DNA of 64,000 nucleotides from an uncultured Eubacteriales bacterium (lineage in GTDB: Bacteria; Bacillota; Clostridia; Lachnospirales; Lachnospiraceae), in assembly GCA_900314885.1 (NCBI GenBank), contig OMWY01000007.1, forward strand, positions 39,245 to 103,244. Reading direction: 5' to 3'. Shown here piece by piece: positions 31,401 to 40,806 of this stretch. The notes under the pieces are model-generated. The model saw only the letters and a program-made list of their open reading frames with translations. It had not been told where the DNA came from and did not search any database. Within the stretch, counting starts at the first letter, position 1. The number at the start of each line of letters is the position of its first letter. The position numbers and the translations under genes were made by a program.

Positions 31401-31748
31401 TTACTCTTCTATTTGAACCTTGGCAGCATCGCTCCAAAGTCTTCCGAGATCATAAAACTGTCTTGATTTATCTGAAAAAATATGAACTATAAAGTCCGTA
31501 AAATCAAGCAATATCCATGACTCGCTTCTAGTGCCCTCAGTTCTCGCCGGAGCGTGGCCCGCCTTAACGACAGCCTCTTCGCAGGCGTCGGCAAGGGCTT
31601 CCATCTGGGTCGTACTTGCTCCGTCCGTGATAATAAAATAATCAGTCACCGGAGTAAGCTTACTGATATCAAGAACATCGATATTATTTCCAAGGTGATT
31701 GGAAAGCGCCTTAACGGCAACCTTTACATAATCAAAAGTATTTTCCAA
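31401..31748 (-). CDS. rsfS: Ribosome silencing factor RsfS
   Basis: RsfS binds ribosomal protein L14 and blocks subunit joining under starvation. At 115 residues it matches the family, with DVLDISKLTPVTDYFIITDG near the N-terminus and ESWILLDFTDFIVHIFSDKS near residue 80. The start codon is TTG, eight bases after GGAG, confirmed by alignment to the family start. It is the last gene of the block, 11 bases after yqeK. Confidence 0.95.
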   Translation of the reverse strand: MENTFDYVKVAVKALSNHLGNNIDVLDISKLTPVTDYFIITDGASTTQMEALADACEEAVVKAGHAPARTEGTRSESWILLDFTDFIVHIFSDKSRQFYDLGRLWSDAAKVQIEE

Positions 31749-31759
31749 ATTTATCTCCT

Positions 31760-32335
31760 TTATTCTGAGAGAATTAATTTTTTATAGTAGTCCCTGGTCT
31801 CAAGAGTCGCAGGATCGGTATTCGCATCCTTATCCTTCAGGTAGTTAATGGTATTCTCAAGCTCGCCTAAGGTCGCCCTGTGAATATCTATGAAGGCGTC
31901 CTTTCTGATTCCCGGTAAGCACTTAAGTTCCTTCCTGCCCGGTTCTATAAAATCAGCGACAAAAACAATTTCCTCAAGCAGGCTCATCCCCGGCCTTCCC
32001 GTCGTATGAAACCTGATAGCGGAAAGAATTTCCTCATCGTCCACGCCGTAAGTATGCTCCGCAAGGTAAGCTCCCACCTTAGCGTGAAGGAGTCCGGGAT
32101 TCGCTCTCTCATATTTACTTACCGGAAGGTTATATCTTTCGGCACTTAAGAGAAGCTCGTCGCCCTTCATATACTTCGCGCAGTCATGAAGCAATCCCGC
32201 AAGCCTTGCCTTCTTAATATCGTATTCATACCGCATAGCAAGGCTTGCGCTCGTGAAGCTGACGCCCAACGTATGCTCAAACCTGTGGGGATTAAGAACC
32301 TCCCTTAACCTGCTCTCTATCTCTTCTGTTTCCAT
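31760..32335 (-). CDS. yqeK: YqeK, HD-domain bis(5'-nucleosyl)-tetraphosphatase
   Basis: YqeK hydrolyses diadenosine tetraphosphate to ADP. The 191-residue HD domain shows the metal ligands in HRFEHTLGV near residue 17, GLLHDCAKYM near 47, and histidines in HAKVGAYLAEHTYGV and IRFHTTGRPGM. In Firmicutes yqeK is nearly always between nadD and rsfS, as here, with two bases separating it from nadD. Confidence 0.93.
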   Translation of the reverse strand: METEEIESRLREVLNPHRFEHTLGVSFTSASLAMRYEYDIKKARLAGLLHDCAKYMKGDELLLSAERYNLPVSKYERANPGLLHAKVGAYLAEHTYGVDDEEILSAIRFHTTGRPGMSLLEEIVFVADFIEPGRKELKCLPGIRKDAFIDIHRATLGELENTINYLKDKDANTDPATLETRDYYKKLILSE

Positions 32336-32337
32336 TT

Positions 32338-32946
32338 TTACGCCTTATAAAGTCCATGTGAAAATATATAATCACATACATTTTTATTTAAATGAAGCTC
32401 GTCCGGATCAGTAATTCCCATCCTTATCTTTTCCCTGATTTCGGTAGCGCTGACAGGGCTTTCAGGGATATGGACAGGAAACATATTTACATTAGAGAAT
32501 TCTTCCTTCAACATCGAAATATGCTCCTCTGTCTCACTCGCGCTGTTACCCGGTCTCACGATATAAAGAATGGAGCAATTATCAAATATCACCTGAGGTT
32601 CATGCCATTTTTCAATATACATGACCGAATCTCCGCCGATAATAAAATAAATATCCCAGTCTGGATGAATCCTTTTTAATTCTGAAACCGTGTCACTTGT
32701 GTAAGTAGGGCCTTCCCTCTTAAGCTCAAAGTCTGAGGCGGCAAGACCGTCTATTCCCATAACTGACAGCTTCACCATAGCGAGCCTGTCATTGGCGCTT
32801 GCGGCGGCTGCCTGCCTGTAGGTAGGGAGCCTGTCCGGCATGACGTAGACTTTGGCAAGGTCATAATCACGCATGGCGCCTAAGGCAAGCTCTATGTGTC
32901 TCAGATGAATCGGGTCAAATGTTCCGCCAAGAATTCCTATTCTCAT
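32338..32946 (-). CDS. nadD: Nicotinate-nucleotide adenylyltransferase NadD
   Basis: NadD joins nicotinate mononucleotide with ATP to give deamido-NAD. The N-terminus is GILGGTFDPIHLRHIELA; the normal HxGH motif reads HLRH here, with Arg where Gly is usual. The rest is regular: FIIGGDSVMYIEKW near residue 105 and PVSATEIREKIRMG near 165, the ISxTxxR equivalent. At 202 residues the length is normal. It overlaps yhbY by four bases. The Gly-to-Arg change may or may not matter, because both histidines are kept. Confidence 0.93.
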   Translation of the reverse strand: MRIGILGGTFDPIHLRHIELALGAMRDYDLAKVYVMPDRLPTYRQAAAASANDRLAMVKLSVMGIDGLAASDFELKREGPTYTSDTVSELKRIHPDWDIYFIIGGDSVMYIEKWHEPQVIFDNCSILYIVRPGNSASETEEHISMLKEEFSNVNMFPVHIPESPVSATEIREKIRMGITDPDELHLNKNVCDYIFSHGLYKA

Positions 32947-33236
32947 GGAAGCTTAATTTTCCTGTCCTTCATCTCTTTTGCCGGTTTATAGAGAACTATT
33001 TTCTTTCCTATAACCTGCACAAGCTCTGAATGGGTACGCTCTGAAATAATATTTCCTATTTCTCTCGCGTCATCGTCACAGTTTTTAAGAACTGATATTT
33101 TTAGCAGCTCATTTTTAGAAAAATGCTCTAAAACCGCTTCGGTAAACTCAGGCGTGAGCCCGGATTTACCAATATTGAAAGCAGGGTCAATATTCATCGC
33201 AAGGCCGCGAAGATAAGCCCTCTGTTTGCTTGTCAT
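32943..33236 (-). CDS. yhbY: YhbY-family CRM-domain RNA-binding protein
   Basis: This small protein binds ribosomal RNA during 50S assembly. It is one CRM domain of 97 residues, starting TSKQRAYLRGLAMNIDPAF with the conserved IGKSGLTPEF and ending in QVIGKKIVLYKPAK. It sits 11 bases after obgE and overlaps nadD by four, the usual clostridial order. Confidence 0.93.
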   Translation of the reverse strand: MTSKQRAYLRGLAMNIDPAFNIGKSGLTPEFTEAVLEHFSKNELLKISVLKNCDDDAREIGNIISERTHSELVQVIGKKIVLYKPAKEMKDRKIKLP

Positions 33237-33247
33237 ATATTTTTTCC

Positions 33248-34534
33248 TTACTTATAATAGTCAAATACGATATCACCGAGGTTGACAGTGTCGCCCTCTT
33301 CGATACCAAGATTTTCAAGTTCTTTTATGATGCCCTCATCGCGGAGGAATTTCTGGAAGAAGGCAAATCCCTTCTCATCCTCAAGATTCGTATATCCGAG
33401 CATCTTATCTATCTTCTCGCCTTCGACAAGGAACTCATGATCCTTTACCTTGCTAACAGAAAGCGGGATTACCTTATGAGTGAGCTCATCCGTATCGAAT
33501 TCACTCTCATACACGAGAGGCTTCTTGCCGATTTTCTTTAAAATGTCACTCACTGCGTACATAAGCTCCTTCACGCCGCGGCCTGACACTGCTGAAATCG
33601 GATAGATAGGAATATTCTTCCCATCGAACTCCTCATGGAGCCTCTTAAGGACCTCGCTTTCCTCCTCGTTCATGAAGAGGTCAATCTTATTAGCCGCTAT
33701 AACCTGAGGAGTATTCAATAACTCAGGGTTATATTTACGAAGCTCTTCATTAATTTTATTTATATCGTCAACAGGGTCACGACCTTCGGAGCCGCTCGCG
33801 TCAACGACATGAATAAGAACTCTGGTACGTTCTACGTGCTTAAGGAATTCATGGCCAAGTCCTATGCCCTCTGAGGCTCCCTCGATAAGACCCGGGATAT
33901 CAGCCATAACAAAGCCTGCCCCACCACCCAGATCTACAACACCGAGATTCGGGATAAGGGTCGTGAAGTGGTAATTCGCTATCTTCGGTCTTGCGTTAGA
34001 TACTCTTGAAAGAAGGGTTGATTTTCCTACGTTCGGAAAACCTACGAGACCTACATCGGCTATCACCTTAAGCTCCAGGACAAGATTAAGCTCAGGGCCC
34101 TTACGTCCGGGCTGGGCAAATGTCGGAACCTGCATGGTAGGGGTCGCGTAGTTCATGTTTCCCTTACCACCGCGGCCGCCCTTAAGGATAACAAAGCGGT
34201 CGTTACCCTCAGACATATCTGTGATAACCTTGCCTGATTCCTCTTCCTTGATGACGGTTCCCTCCGGCACCTTAAGGATGATATCCTCACCCTTCTTGCC
34301 GTGGCACTTCTTGGCTCCGCCCTCTTCGCCGTTCTCAGCGCAATATTTGTGGCGGTGTCTGAAATCCTCGAGGGTATTAAGTCCCTTATCAACTACGAAA
34401 ATGACACTGCCGCCGTCTCCACCGTCTCCACCGTCAGGACCTCCTGCCGCTACAAAGAGCTCGCGACGGAAACTTACATGGCCGTTGCCACCATTTCCTG
34501 CTTTAATATATATTTTAGCGGTATCACAAAACAC
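33248..34534 (-). CDS. obgE: Obg-family ribosome assembly GTPase
   Basis: ObgE is an essential GTPase in 50S maturation and stress control. The 428-residue chain has the glycine-rich Obg domain (KAGNGGNGHVSFRRE, PDGGDGGDGG), the G domain (GFPNVGKSTLLSRVS near residue 165, DIPGLIEGASEG, NKIDL) and a C-terminal OCT domain (residues 350-428). The start is GTG at 34534, seven bases after AAGGAG. A terminator-like hairpin separates it from rpmA, so its level may be set by read-through. Confidence 0.96.
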   Translation of the reverse strand: MFCDTAKIYIKAGNGGNGHVSFRRELFVAAGGPDGGDGGDGGSVIFVVDKGLNTLEDFRHRHKYCAENGEEGGAKKCHGKKGEDIILKVPEGTVIKEEESGKVITDMSEGNDRFVILKGGRGGKGNMNYATPTMQVPTFAQPGRKGPELNLVLELKVIADVGLVGFPNVGKSTLLSRVSNARPKIANYHFTTLIPNLGVVDLGGGAGFVMADIPGLIEGASEGIGLGHEFLKHVERTRVLIHVVDASGSEGRDPVDDINKINEELRKYNPELLNTPQVIAANKIDLFMNEEESEVLKRLHEEFDGKNIPIYPISAVSGRGVKELMYAVSDILKKIGKKPLVYESEFDTDELTHKVIPLSVSKVKDHEFLVEGEKIDKMLGYTNLEDEKGFAFFQKFLRDEGIIKELENLGIEEGDTVNLGDIVFDYYK

Positions 34535-34551
34535 CGTAATTCTCCTTAATT

Positions 34552-34589
34552 AAAAACCCCTGAATCAGCCATCGGGGAGAATCAGGGGT
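34552..34589 (-). terminator. Internal terminator between rpmA and obgE
   Basis: On the reverse strand ACCCCTGA (34589-34582) pairs with TCAGGGGT (34563-34556) and TTTTTAATT follows. It lies inside the gene block, 30 bases after rpmA, so it likely reduces transcription into obgE rather than stopping it fully. Confidence 0.8.
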
Positions 34590-34619
34590 AAACAATTATT
34601 TGTTCCAGTCTTATTAATA

Positions 34620-34910
34620 TCAGTCGTCAGAAGCTACAGGATAAACACTAACCTGCTTCTTATCCTTGCCAAGTCTCTCATATCTTACGGTACCATCAAC
34701 CTTAGCGAATAATGTATCATCGCCGCCGATACCTACGTTAAGACCGGGATGGATATGTGTTCCACGCTGTCTGTAAAGGATATTACCTGCTAAAACAAAC
34801 TGTCCGTCCGCTCTCTTAGCGCCAAGTCTCTTGGCCTCTGAGTCTCTGCCGTTCTTGGTAGAACCGACACCCTTTTTATGAGCGAAGAACTGAAGGTTCA
34901 GTCTGAACAT
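34620..34910 (-). CDS. rpmA: 50S ribosomal protein L27
   Basis: L27 is a peptidyl-transferase-centre protein of the large subunit. The first nine residues, MFRLNLQFF, are the Firmicutes extension that Prp removes before [16 protein letters not shown]. The remaining 87 residues match L27 throughout ([17 protein letters not shown]). It directly follows prp, its own processing protease. Confidence 0.97.
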   Translation of the reverse strand: MFRLNLQFFAHKKGVGSTKNGRDSEAKRLGAKRADGQFVLAGNILYRQRGTHIHPGLNVGIGGDDTLFAKVDGTVRYERLGKDKKQVSVYPVASDD

Positions 34911-34912
34911 AA

Positions 34913-35242
34913 TTACACCTCCTGCCTTTTTCTTATTACCAAATAAGTACTGCCATACTGTTCTGAAATATCAGTCAAACCGAGCATAAGGGAATCCATC
35001 AGAAGTTTCGCTCCATCCGAAAGATCATCAACAAACTCTATCGCAAGAATCCCCTTCTCAGGGTCTTCATATGACTTGAAATTATCTTCGCAAAATAACT
35101 CGATAGAATTGAACGTATTAAGCGCAAGCACTGACACTGCCGCGCACACAATATCTTTACCGTATTCATCGAACAGAGCGTGTCCGGTGAACTTTATGCT
35201 CTTATATCCTGTATTATCAGAAACGACATCAACTTTAATCAT
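34913..35242 (-). CDS. prp: Ribosomal-processing cysteine protease Prp
   Basis: Prp cleaves the N-terminal extension of L27. The 109-residue protein has the histidine in [13 protein letters not shown] and the cysteine in [15 protein letters not shown], the conserved pair of the family. It is placed between rplU and rpmA as in other Firmicutes, overlapping rplU by four bases, and its substrate gene follows at once with its cleavable extension present. Confidence 0.95.
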   Translation of the reverse strand: MIKVDVVSDNTGYKSIKFTGHALFDEYGKDIVCAAVSVLALNTFNSIELFCEDNFKSYEDPEKGILAIEFVDDLSDGAKLLMDSLMLGLTDISEQYGSTYLVIRKRQEV

Positions 35243-35547
35243 GCGTTGATCTTGTCAATCTTAACCTTTGTAAAAAGCTGTCTGTGGCCATTCTTCTTGT
35301 GATAGCCTGTCTTTGGCTTATACTTGTAAACAGTAACCTTGCGTCCCTTGCCCTGAGCTTCAACCGTAGCTGAAACTGTAGCGCCTGAAACGGTAGGTGT
35401 ACCGATAACAAGCTTGTCACCGCCAACAGCAAGCACCTGGTCAAAAGTATAGCTCTCGCCTTCAGCGACATCAAGCTTCTCAACTCTGATCTCGTCGCCT
35501 TCTGATACCTTGTACTGCTTGCCACCTGTTGCAATGATAGCGTACAT
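35239..35547 (-). CDS. rplU: 50S ribosomal protein L21
   Basis: L21 is a large-subunit protein. The 102-residue product begins [14 protein letters not shown] and ends with the basic tail [20 protein letters not shown], both diagnostic. It is the first gene of the rplU-prp-rpmA-obgE-yhbY-nadD-yqeK-rsfS block and follows a structured leader. Confidence 0.97.
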   Translation of the reverse strand: MYAIIATGGKQYKVSEGDEIRVEKLDVAEGESYTFDQVLAVGGDKLVIGTPTVSGATVSATVEAQGKGRKVTVYKYKPKTGYHKKNGHRQLFTKVKIDKINA

Positions 35548-35550
35548 CGT

Positions 35551-35622
35551 GGTTCCTCCTTAAATAAAACTCGCCCGCTTCGGTGCTGATAACAGACTTC
35601 TACCTCGCAGAGCGGCACTTAT
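35551..35622 (-). ncRNA. Probable L21 leader (autoregulatory 5' UTR)
   Basis: Between the promoter and the AAGGAGG site of rplU lies about 70 bases with GTGCCGCTCTGCGAGG near the 5' end and GCACCGAAGCGGGCGAG further on. CCGCT can pair with AGCGG to close a stem-loop, as in the known L21 leaders of Firmicutes. I rely on position and partial motif likeness, without a covariance search. Confidence 0.6.
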
Positions 35623-35625
35623 AAT

Positions 35626-35654
35626 AGTTTAACACGTCGGTTGCTGTTTGTCAA
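35626..35654 (-). promoter_or_regulatory. Promoter of the rplU block
   Basis: TTGACA (35654-35649), a 17-base spacer and TAAACT (35631-35626) on the reverse strand, with the predicted start near 35619. Confidence 0.8.
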
Positions 35655-35676
35655 GTAGAAAATTGAAATTCTTATT

Positions 35677-35713
35677 CCGAGTCAGGCACCCGCTACGCGT
35701 GAGCCAGACACGG
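35677..35713. repeat. Interspersed repeat family D, copy 2, inside the RNase G 3' end
   Basis: It reads CCGAGTCAGGCACC, a CGCTACGCG centre, then GAGCCAGACACGG, the reverse complement of the copy at 12693-12726. It supplies the last codons and stop of the RNase G gene. Confidence 0.65.
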
Positions 35714-36683
35714 AATGTTCCTGCTCCCAAAGCGGCGGGGCTGTCCTCTTTCTCGTTATCTCCATGAGACCTAGCTTTGTGATATCGATGGCTATAGGCT
35801 TAAGCGGATCATTTTTAAGCTCTGCCCGCATTATATTAAGAAGCTCAGGCTCCAAGCCCTTCTTCATATTTATAAAGTCAATAAGAATCATTCCGGAAAT
35901 GTTACGAAGCCTTATCTCGGCAGCCGCCTTCTTAGCCGCCTCGATGTTCACCCTTAGCGGGTCCTTACTCTTAATATCATTTCCCGAATTCACATCAATC
36001 ACTGTCAGAGCCTCCGTGCGCTCTATAACGAGATACCCGCCATTCTTTATCCAGACCTTTTTCTTAAGGGCATCCTCAAGCGTTGTTGATACCGAATAGA
36101 GGTTATCCAGCTTCATCACCTCATCCTCGTAGAATTTTAGTTCCGGTCTCATAGAGAGGTCTCTGCCTTGTAAATATGCTTCTATCTCATTATAGGCATC
36201 CATATTATCCGTTTGGATCCGCTCGACATTTCCGTAGGTAAGAGGAAGCAGATAATCCGGAGTCCCCTTATATACGCGCTCGTATGAGATTCCGTGCATT
36301 CCCCTGTCTACGATATCATATGAATCAGCCTCTTCCGGAAGATTGCAAACGACCGAGTACCCCTTCGTCTTCTCAGGAAGCTTATTTATGCGGACGAGGA
36401 GAAGGTCGCCCTGGATTGGCATACCGCCCTGCTTGCCATTTACATAGATAGGCTTCATATTTTCTTTAAGGGCAAGGTAGGCGCTGATTCCCGGAAATAT
36501 TTCGACAAAGGCGTAATTCTGGTCCTTTATCACCCGGGTCACCTTGCCTATAATGACATCATCTATATTAAAGGTCACGTCGTCCTTCTTAGTGGCTGAG
36601 ATTGCGAATTCGAGGATATCGAAATCGGAAGCCAGGGCGGAAATGAAGTGATTGTTTTTATTTATTACTATTAGTTGGTTCAT
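35682..36683 (-). CDS. rng: Ribonuclease E/G family protein, short C-terminus
   Basis: This is a single-strand endoribonuclease of the RNase E/G family for RNA processing. An S1-like domain (GKVTRVIKDQNYAFVEIFPG) opens the protein. The catalytic DNase-I-like region has ALTVIDVNSG near residue 228 and ISGMILIDFINMKKG near 262 with the two magnesium-binding aspartates. The protein stops at 333 residues shortly after LGLMEITRKRT. No Zn-link CxxC follows; instead the final dozen residues come from a repeated hairpin sequence that also provides the TGA. E. coli RNase G is about 489 residues. The catalytic core is complete, but dimerisation through zinc is not possible. Confidence 0.85.
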   Translation of the reverse strand: MNQLIVINKNNHFISALASDFDILEFAISATKKDDVTFNIDDVIIGKVTRVIKDQNYAFVEIFPGISAYLALKENMKPIYVNGKQGGMPIQGDLLLVRINKLPEKTKGYSVVCNLPEEADSYDIVDRGMHGISYERVYKGTPDYLLPLTYGNVERIQTDNMDAYNEIEAYLQGRDLSMRPELKFYEDEVMKLDNLYSVSTTLEDALKKKVWIKNGGYLVIERTEALTVIDVNSGNDIKSKDPLRVNIEAAKKAAAEIRLRNISGMILIDFINMKKGLEPELLNIMRAELKNDPLKPIAIDITKLGLMEITRKRTAPPLWEQEHSVSGSRVAGA

Positions 36684-36699
36684 AATTCCCCTTCTTCCC

Positions 36700-36769
36700 G
36701 TGCCAGGTACACAAAAATTTTTATAAACTTCGTTTCACTCGTTTATAGAAATTTTTGTGGACCAGGCAC
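36700..36769. repeat. Long hairpin of interspersed type E, copy 2
   Basis: GTGCCAGGT (36700-36708) pairs with ACCAGGCAC (36761-36769) with one mismatch. The AT-rich arms ACACAAAAATTTTTATAAAC and GTTTATAGAAATTTTTGTGG pair around a CTTCGTTTCACTC-like loop. The layout of a GC outer stem and long AT inner stem is the same as at 26877-26952. It lies between divergent genes. Confidence 0.65.
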
Positions 36770-36846
36770 TGTTTTGTCACTTTTTTTTCATATATTTTTG
36801 ATATAATGATAAAGCAGTAAAATTTTACCTATAAGGAGAGAATACC

Positions 36847-37788
36847 ATGTATTGTCCAAAATGTAAAGATGAATATAAAGACGGAATCACCGTCTGCCCT
36901 GTATGCGGGAGCGAGCTGGTCGATGAGCTTCCCCGTGAAGAGCCTGTCTCGGTCGCGAAATGCATAGGTGAGGACCAGGCTAACAGGTTAGCGGATTTCC
37001 TTGAAAATGAGGGTCTTAAGGACGTCAACCTCGTAGACGGCGGAGAAGCTCCCCTCGAGGACGGCGAGGCAGTCACCGAGCGTGAAGAATACGTAACCGA
37101 AGGAGAAGCTGAAGCTTCCGAAGATGCCGCAAGCGATAAAGCTCCTACAAAGAGGGAACATATTATAGAAGTTTACGTCGATGCCGATAAGGAAGAAGAA
37201 GCGAAAAAAATCGTTAAGGCCTTCTTCGCGGTAGAGAAGCGCCATGACTACGATTCACTCTCAGAAGAGGAAAAGCAGAAGAAGCTTGCCGAGGAACTGA
37301 AAGAAAAGGAAAATGATAAGAGCAGCGGCATATACACATCCGCTCTTGAAAAATATAAGGACAACCAGTCCAGCGGATACACATTTACCGTTTTCGGTAT
37401 AGCAGGCCTTGTATTTACAGGCCTGAATATGGCGAAGGTATTCAGTCTCTATACCACTACCTTCCAGTTCGTAGTAAGCGGAGCCATGTTCGCCGCCTTT
37501 ATAGTAGTCGGAATTGTGTCCTTTATAAAGGCCGCTAATTATAAGAAAATGATCAGCTCCGAAGAGGACGCGAAGGATAAATGTAAGGCCTGGCTTCGTG
37601 ACACCATTACCTTATCTTCTCTTGAAGAAATAAGTGATCCAAACGCCGCCTCTGAAGCAAACGATATAGCAAAGACAAACCACATCAAAGAAAAAATCAT
37701 GGAGCATTTTTCCGAAATAAAGGAAGACGAGGCGGACGCCCTCGCCGAAGAATATTATACTGAGCTTCTTGAAAATAAAGATATCTAA
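36847..37788 (+). CDS. Zinc-ribbon membrane protein of unknown function
   Basis: This 313-residue protein is not of a family I can name. It begins with a zinc ribbon (CPKCKDEYKDGITVCPVCG). A ferredoxin-like stretch follows (residues 35-130: VAKCIGEDQANRLADFLENE, then an acidic linker and HIIEVYVDADKEEEAKKIV), which looks like a DUF2007-type signal-transducing module. Two transmembrane segments come next (TVFGIAGLVFTGLNMA, VSGAMFAAFIVVGIVSFI) and a charged C-terminal tail. The start is supported by AAGGAGAG. TATAAT at 36811-36816 is a plausible -10. It is monocistronic with a strong terminator. Confidence 0.75.
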   Translation: MYCPKCKDEYKDGITVCPVCGSELVDELPREEPVSVAKCIGEDQANRLADFLENEGLKDVNLVDGGEAPLEDGEAVTEREEYVTEGEAEASEDAASDKAPTKREHIIEVYVDADKEEEAKKIVKAFFAVEKRHDYDSLSEEEKQKKLAEELKEKENDKSSGIYTSALEKYKDNQSSGYTFTVFGIAGLVFTGLNMAKVFSLYTTTFQFVVSGAMFAAFIVVGIVSFIKAANYKKMISSEEDAKDKCKAWLRDTITLSSLEEISDPNAASEANDIAKTNHIKEKIMEHFSEIKEDEADALAEEYYTELLENKDI

Positions 37789-37794
37789 TACTTA

Positions 37795-37818
37795 GGCCGC
37801 CTTATAAGGCGGCCTTTT
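37795..37818 (+). terminator. Terminator of the zinc-ribbon membrane gene
   Basis: GGCCGCCTT (37795-37803) pairs with AAGGCGGCC (37806-37814) and TTTTGTTTTG follows, seven bases after the stop. Confidence 0.92.
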
Positions 37819-37846
37819 GTTTTGCCCTTGCAAAGCAATGCAATTC

Positions 37847-39634
37847 TTATCGTATATATTCTATAACAAACTGGATTGTCCGAATATCCCTGTACTCATT
37901 TATAGACGGATAATAAATTATATCCATCTTCAGAGGGTTAGCGAAGTCACCTATACGGCCATTCTGCTCTAATAAAGTATCTATAATTCCATCGCCGAAT
38001 TTCTCACGTAATTCATCAAGAAAATCATCAGCCGGGCCAAAGTGGATACCTTCGTAAATAATTTCCCCTCCGTCGCATAAATTCATTTTTACGGCGTTCC
38101 TGTTTTTGCCAAGAACCCGCAGGCTCTTTAGGGTGACGCTGCGCTTCGCAAACATAGGTTTGTCGTTACCCGCTCCAAAAGGCTCAAGGATATTCCACTC
38201 ATTAATTAATTTTTCCGATACGTATATAAATGGCAGCTCCATATCAAACCTTATCTTAGGCATGAGATCTTCTTCGGCTAAGGTGGTATTGGCATTTAAC
38301 CTTGTCCTAAGCTCCATAAGATTTTCTTCCTGCTCTTTGAGTGTATCCCCTACAATAGATAATCCTGCCGCCATAGGATGGCCCCCAAATTTAGAAAATA
38401 AATCCTTACATTTAGATAATTCGAGGAACATATTGTAAGCTTCTATGGACCGTCCCGACCCCTTAATTCCACTCTCGGCATTTGTAAGAATTATGGTCGG
38501 TTTATTATATTTTTCCTTGATTCTTCCCGCAACAATTCCGACTATGCTTTCGCTGCAATCCTTCACGTATAATACAAGTACCTTGTCTTGTATATATTCC
38601 TCCGAATCCGCTATCTCTGAGGCCCTGTTAAAGCCCTCCTCAGTATCAGCCTTCCTTTCTTCGTTGAGATCTCTCATTTTCTCCGCAATGGTTTTAGCCT
38701 CGTCCATACTCTCCGCTAAAAATAGAGCCATGGCAATATTAGCGTTCTCAAGTCTTCCACAGGCGTTAATGCACGGTCCTAAAATAAATCCGCAGTCATA
38801 TACGCTTACGGGCCCTGTCTTCGCGCTTAATCCCGTCGCAGCAAGAAGCGCTATAAATCCTGTATTTTCTGACTTCTTAATTAAAGGCAGACCCTGCTTT
38901 ACAATTCTCCTGTTCTCGTCGACAAGATCCATGACATCGCATATTGTCGCAAGAGCGGCGAATGGTAAATATTCATTTTCCGCGTCAATATTTATTCCGA
39001 ATAATTTATAATATAACCTTATTAAATTAAACGCCACAACCGCCCCGCAAATATTATTATAGGGGTATTCGCTTCCAACTATCTTTGGGTCGGTAACAGT
39101 ATCAGCGGGTGGTATTTTCCCGTCTGTCGGTATATCGTGATGGTCGGTTAATATAACGGTAAGTCCATTTTCCTTAGCGAACTTAATTTCCTCAAATGCC
39201 GCTATTCCATTGTCGCAGGTAATTATCGTATCTATATTTTCGGAAATGGCCTTCTCGACTAATCTCTTATTTAGGCCGTAACCGTCAGCTACCCTGTCGG
39301 GAATATCGTAATCGACTATTCCTCCTGCGTTTTTAAGACCGTCAAGTAAAATAAATGTGGAGCATACCCCATCCACATCATAGTCTCCGATTATTCTGAT
39401 TTTTTTCTTCTCGTCAATCTTATTTTTAATTATATTTACAGCCTTAGTAAGATCAATCAGAAGAGAAGGATCAGTTAATTCGCTTTTATCGGCGTTTATA
39501 TATTCATTAATTTCCCCGACCGACTTCAAGTGTCTGTTCACAAGCAGTCTTGCTGTTATCGGTGTGATGTTGAAATGAGCCGCGATATCGGAGAAATCAC
39601 CCTTTATATTTTTTACAAACCACTTAGCTTTCAT
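37847..39634 (-). CDS. recJ: Single-stranded-DNA-specific exonuclease RecJ
   Basis: RecJ is a 5'-3' single-strand DNA exonuclease used in recombination and repair. The 595-residue chain has the DHH phosphoesterase core: RIIGDYDVDGVCSTFILLDG near residue 78, TCDNGIAAFEEI, ILTDHHDIPTDGKI near 155 and the DHHA1 motif KFGGHPMAAGLSIVG near 430. The length agrees with the Firmicutes enzyme without long extensions. A terminator separates it from ilvC upstream. Confidence 0.94.
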   Translation of the reverse strand: MKAKWFVKNIKGDFSDIAAHFNITPITARLLVNRHLKSVGEINEYINADKSELTDPSLLIDLTKAVNIIKNKIDEKKKIRIIGDYDVDGVCSTFILLDGLKNAGGIVDYDIPDRVADGYGLNKRLVEKAISENIDTIITCDNGIAAFEEIKFAKENGLTVILTDHHDIPTDGKIPPADTVTDPKIVGSEYPYNNICGAVVAFNLIRLYYKLFGINIDAENEYLPFAALATICDVMDLVDENRRIVKQGLPLIKKSENTGFIALLAATGLSAKTGPVSVYDCGFILGPCINACGRLENANIAMALFLAESMDEAKTIAEKMRDLNEERKADTEEGFNRASEIADSEEYIQDKVLVLYVKDCSESIVGIVAGRIKEKYNKPTIILTNAESGIKGSGRSIEAYNMFLELSKCKDLFSKFGGHPMAAGLSIVGDTLKEQEENLMELRTRLNANTTLAEEDLMPKIRFDMELPFIYVSEKLINEWNILEPFGAGNDKPMFAKRSVTLKSLRVLGKNRNAVKMNLCDGGEIIYEGIHFGPADDFLDELREKFGDGIIDTLLEQNGRIGDFANPLKMDIIYYPSINEYRDIRTIQFVIEYIR

Positions 39635-39651
39635 AAACTTCCTTTACGCAA

Positions 39652-39678
39652 AATAGAGGGCCCACTCTCGCAGGCCCT
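39652..39678 (-). terminator. Terminator after ilvC
   Basis: On the reverse strand AGGGCC (39678-39673) pairs with GGCCCT (39662-39657), then CTATTTTGCG. It begins 20 bases after the ilvC stop. Confidence 0.75.
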
Positions 39679-39698
39679 TAAAATAAAAATCTAAGACA

Positions 39699-40745
<1,047 letters not shown>

Positions 40746-40806
40746 TTATTGGCCGGTAAACCGGCGCTAAACACATCCCCCGTAATCCGGAAAGTGTATT
40801 AGTCTA

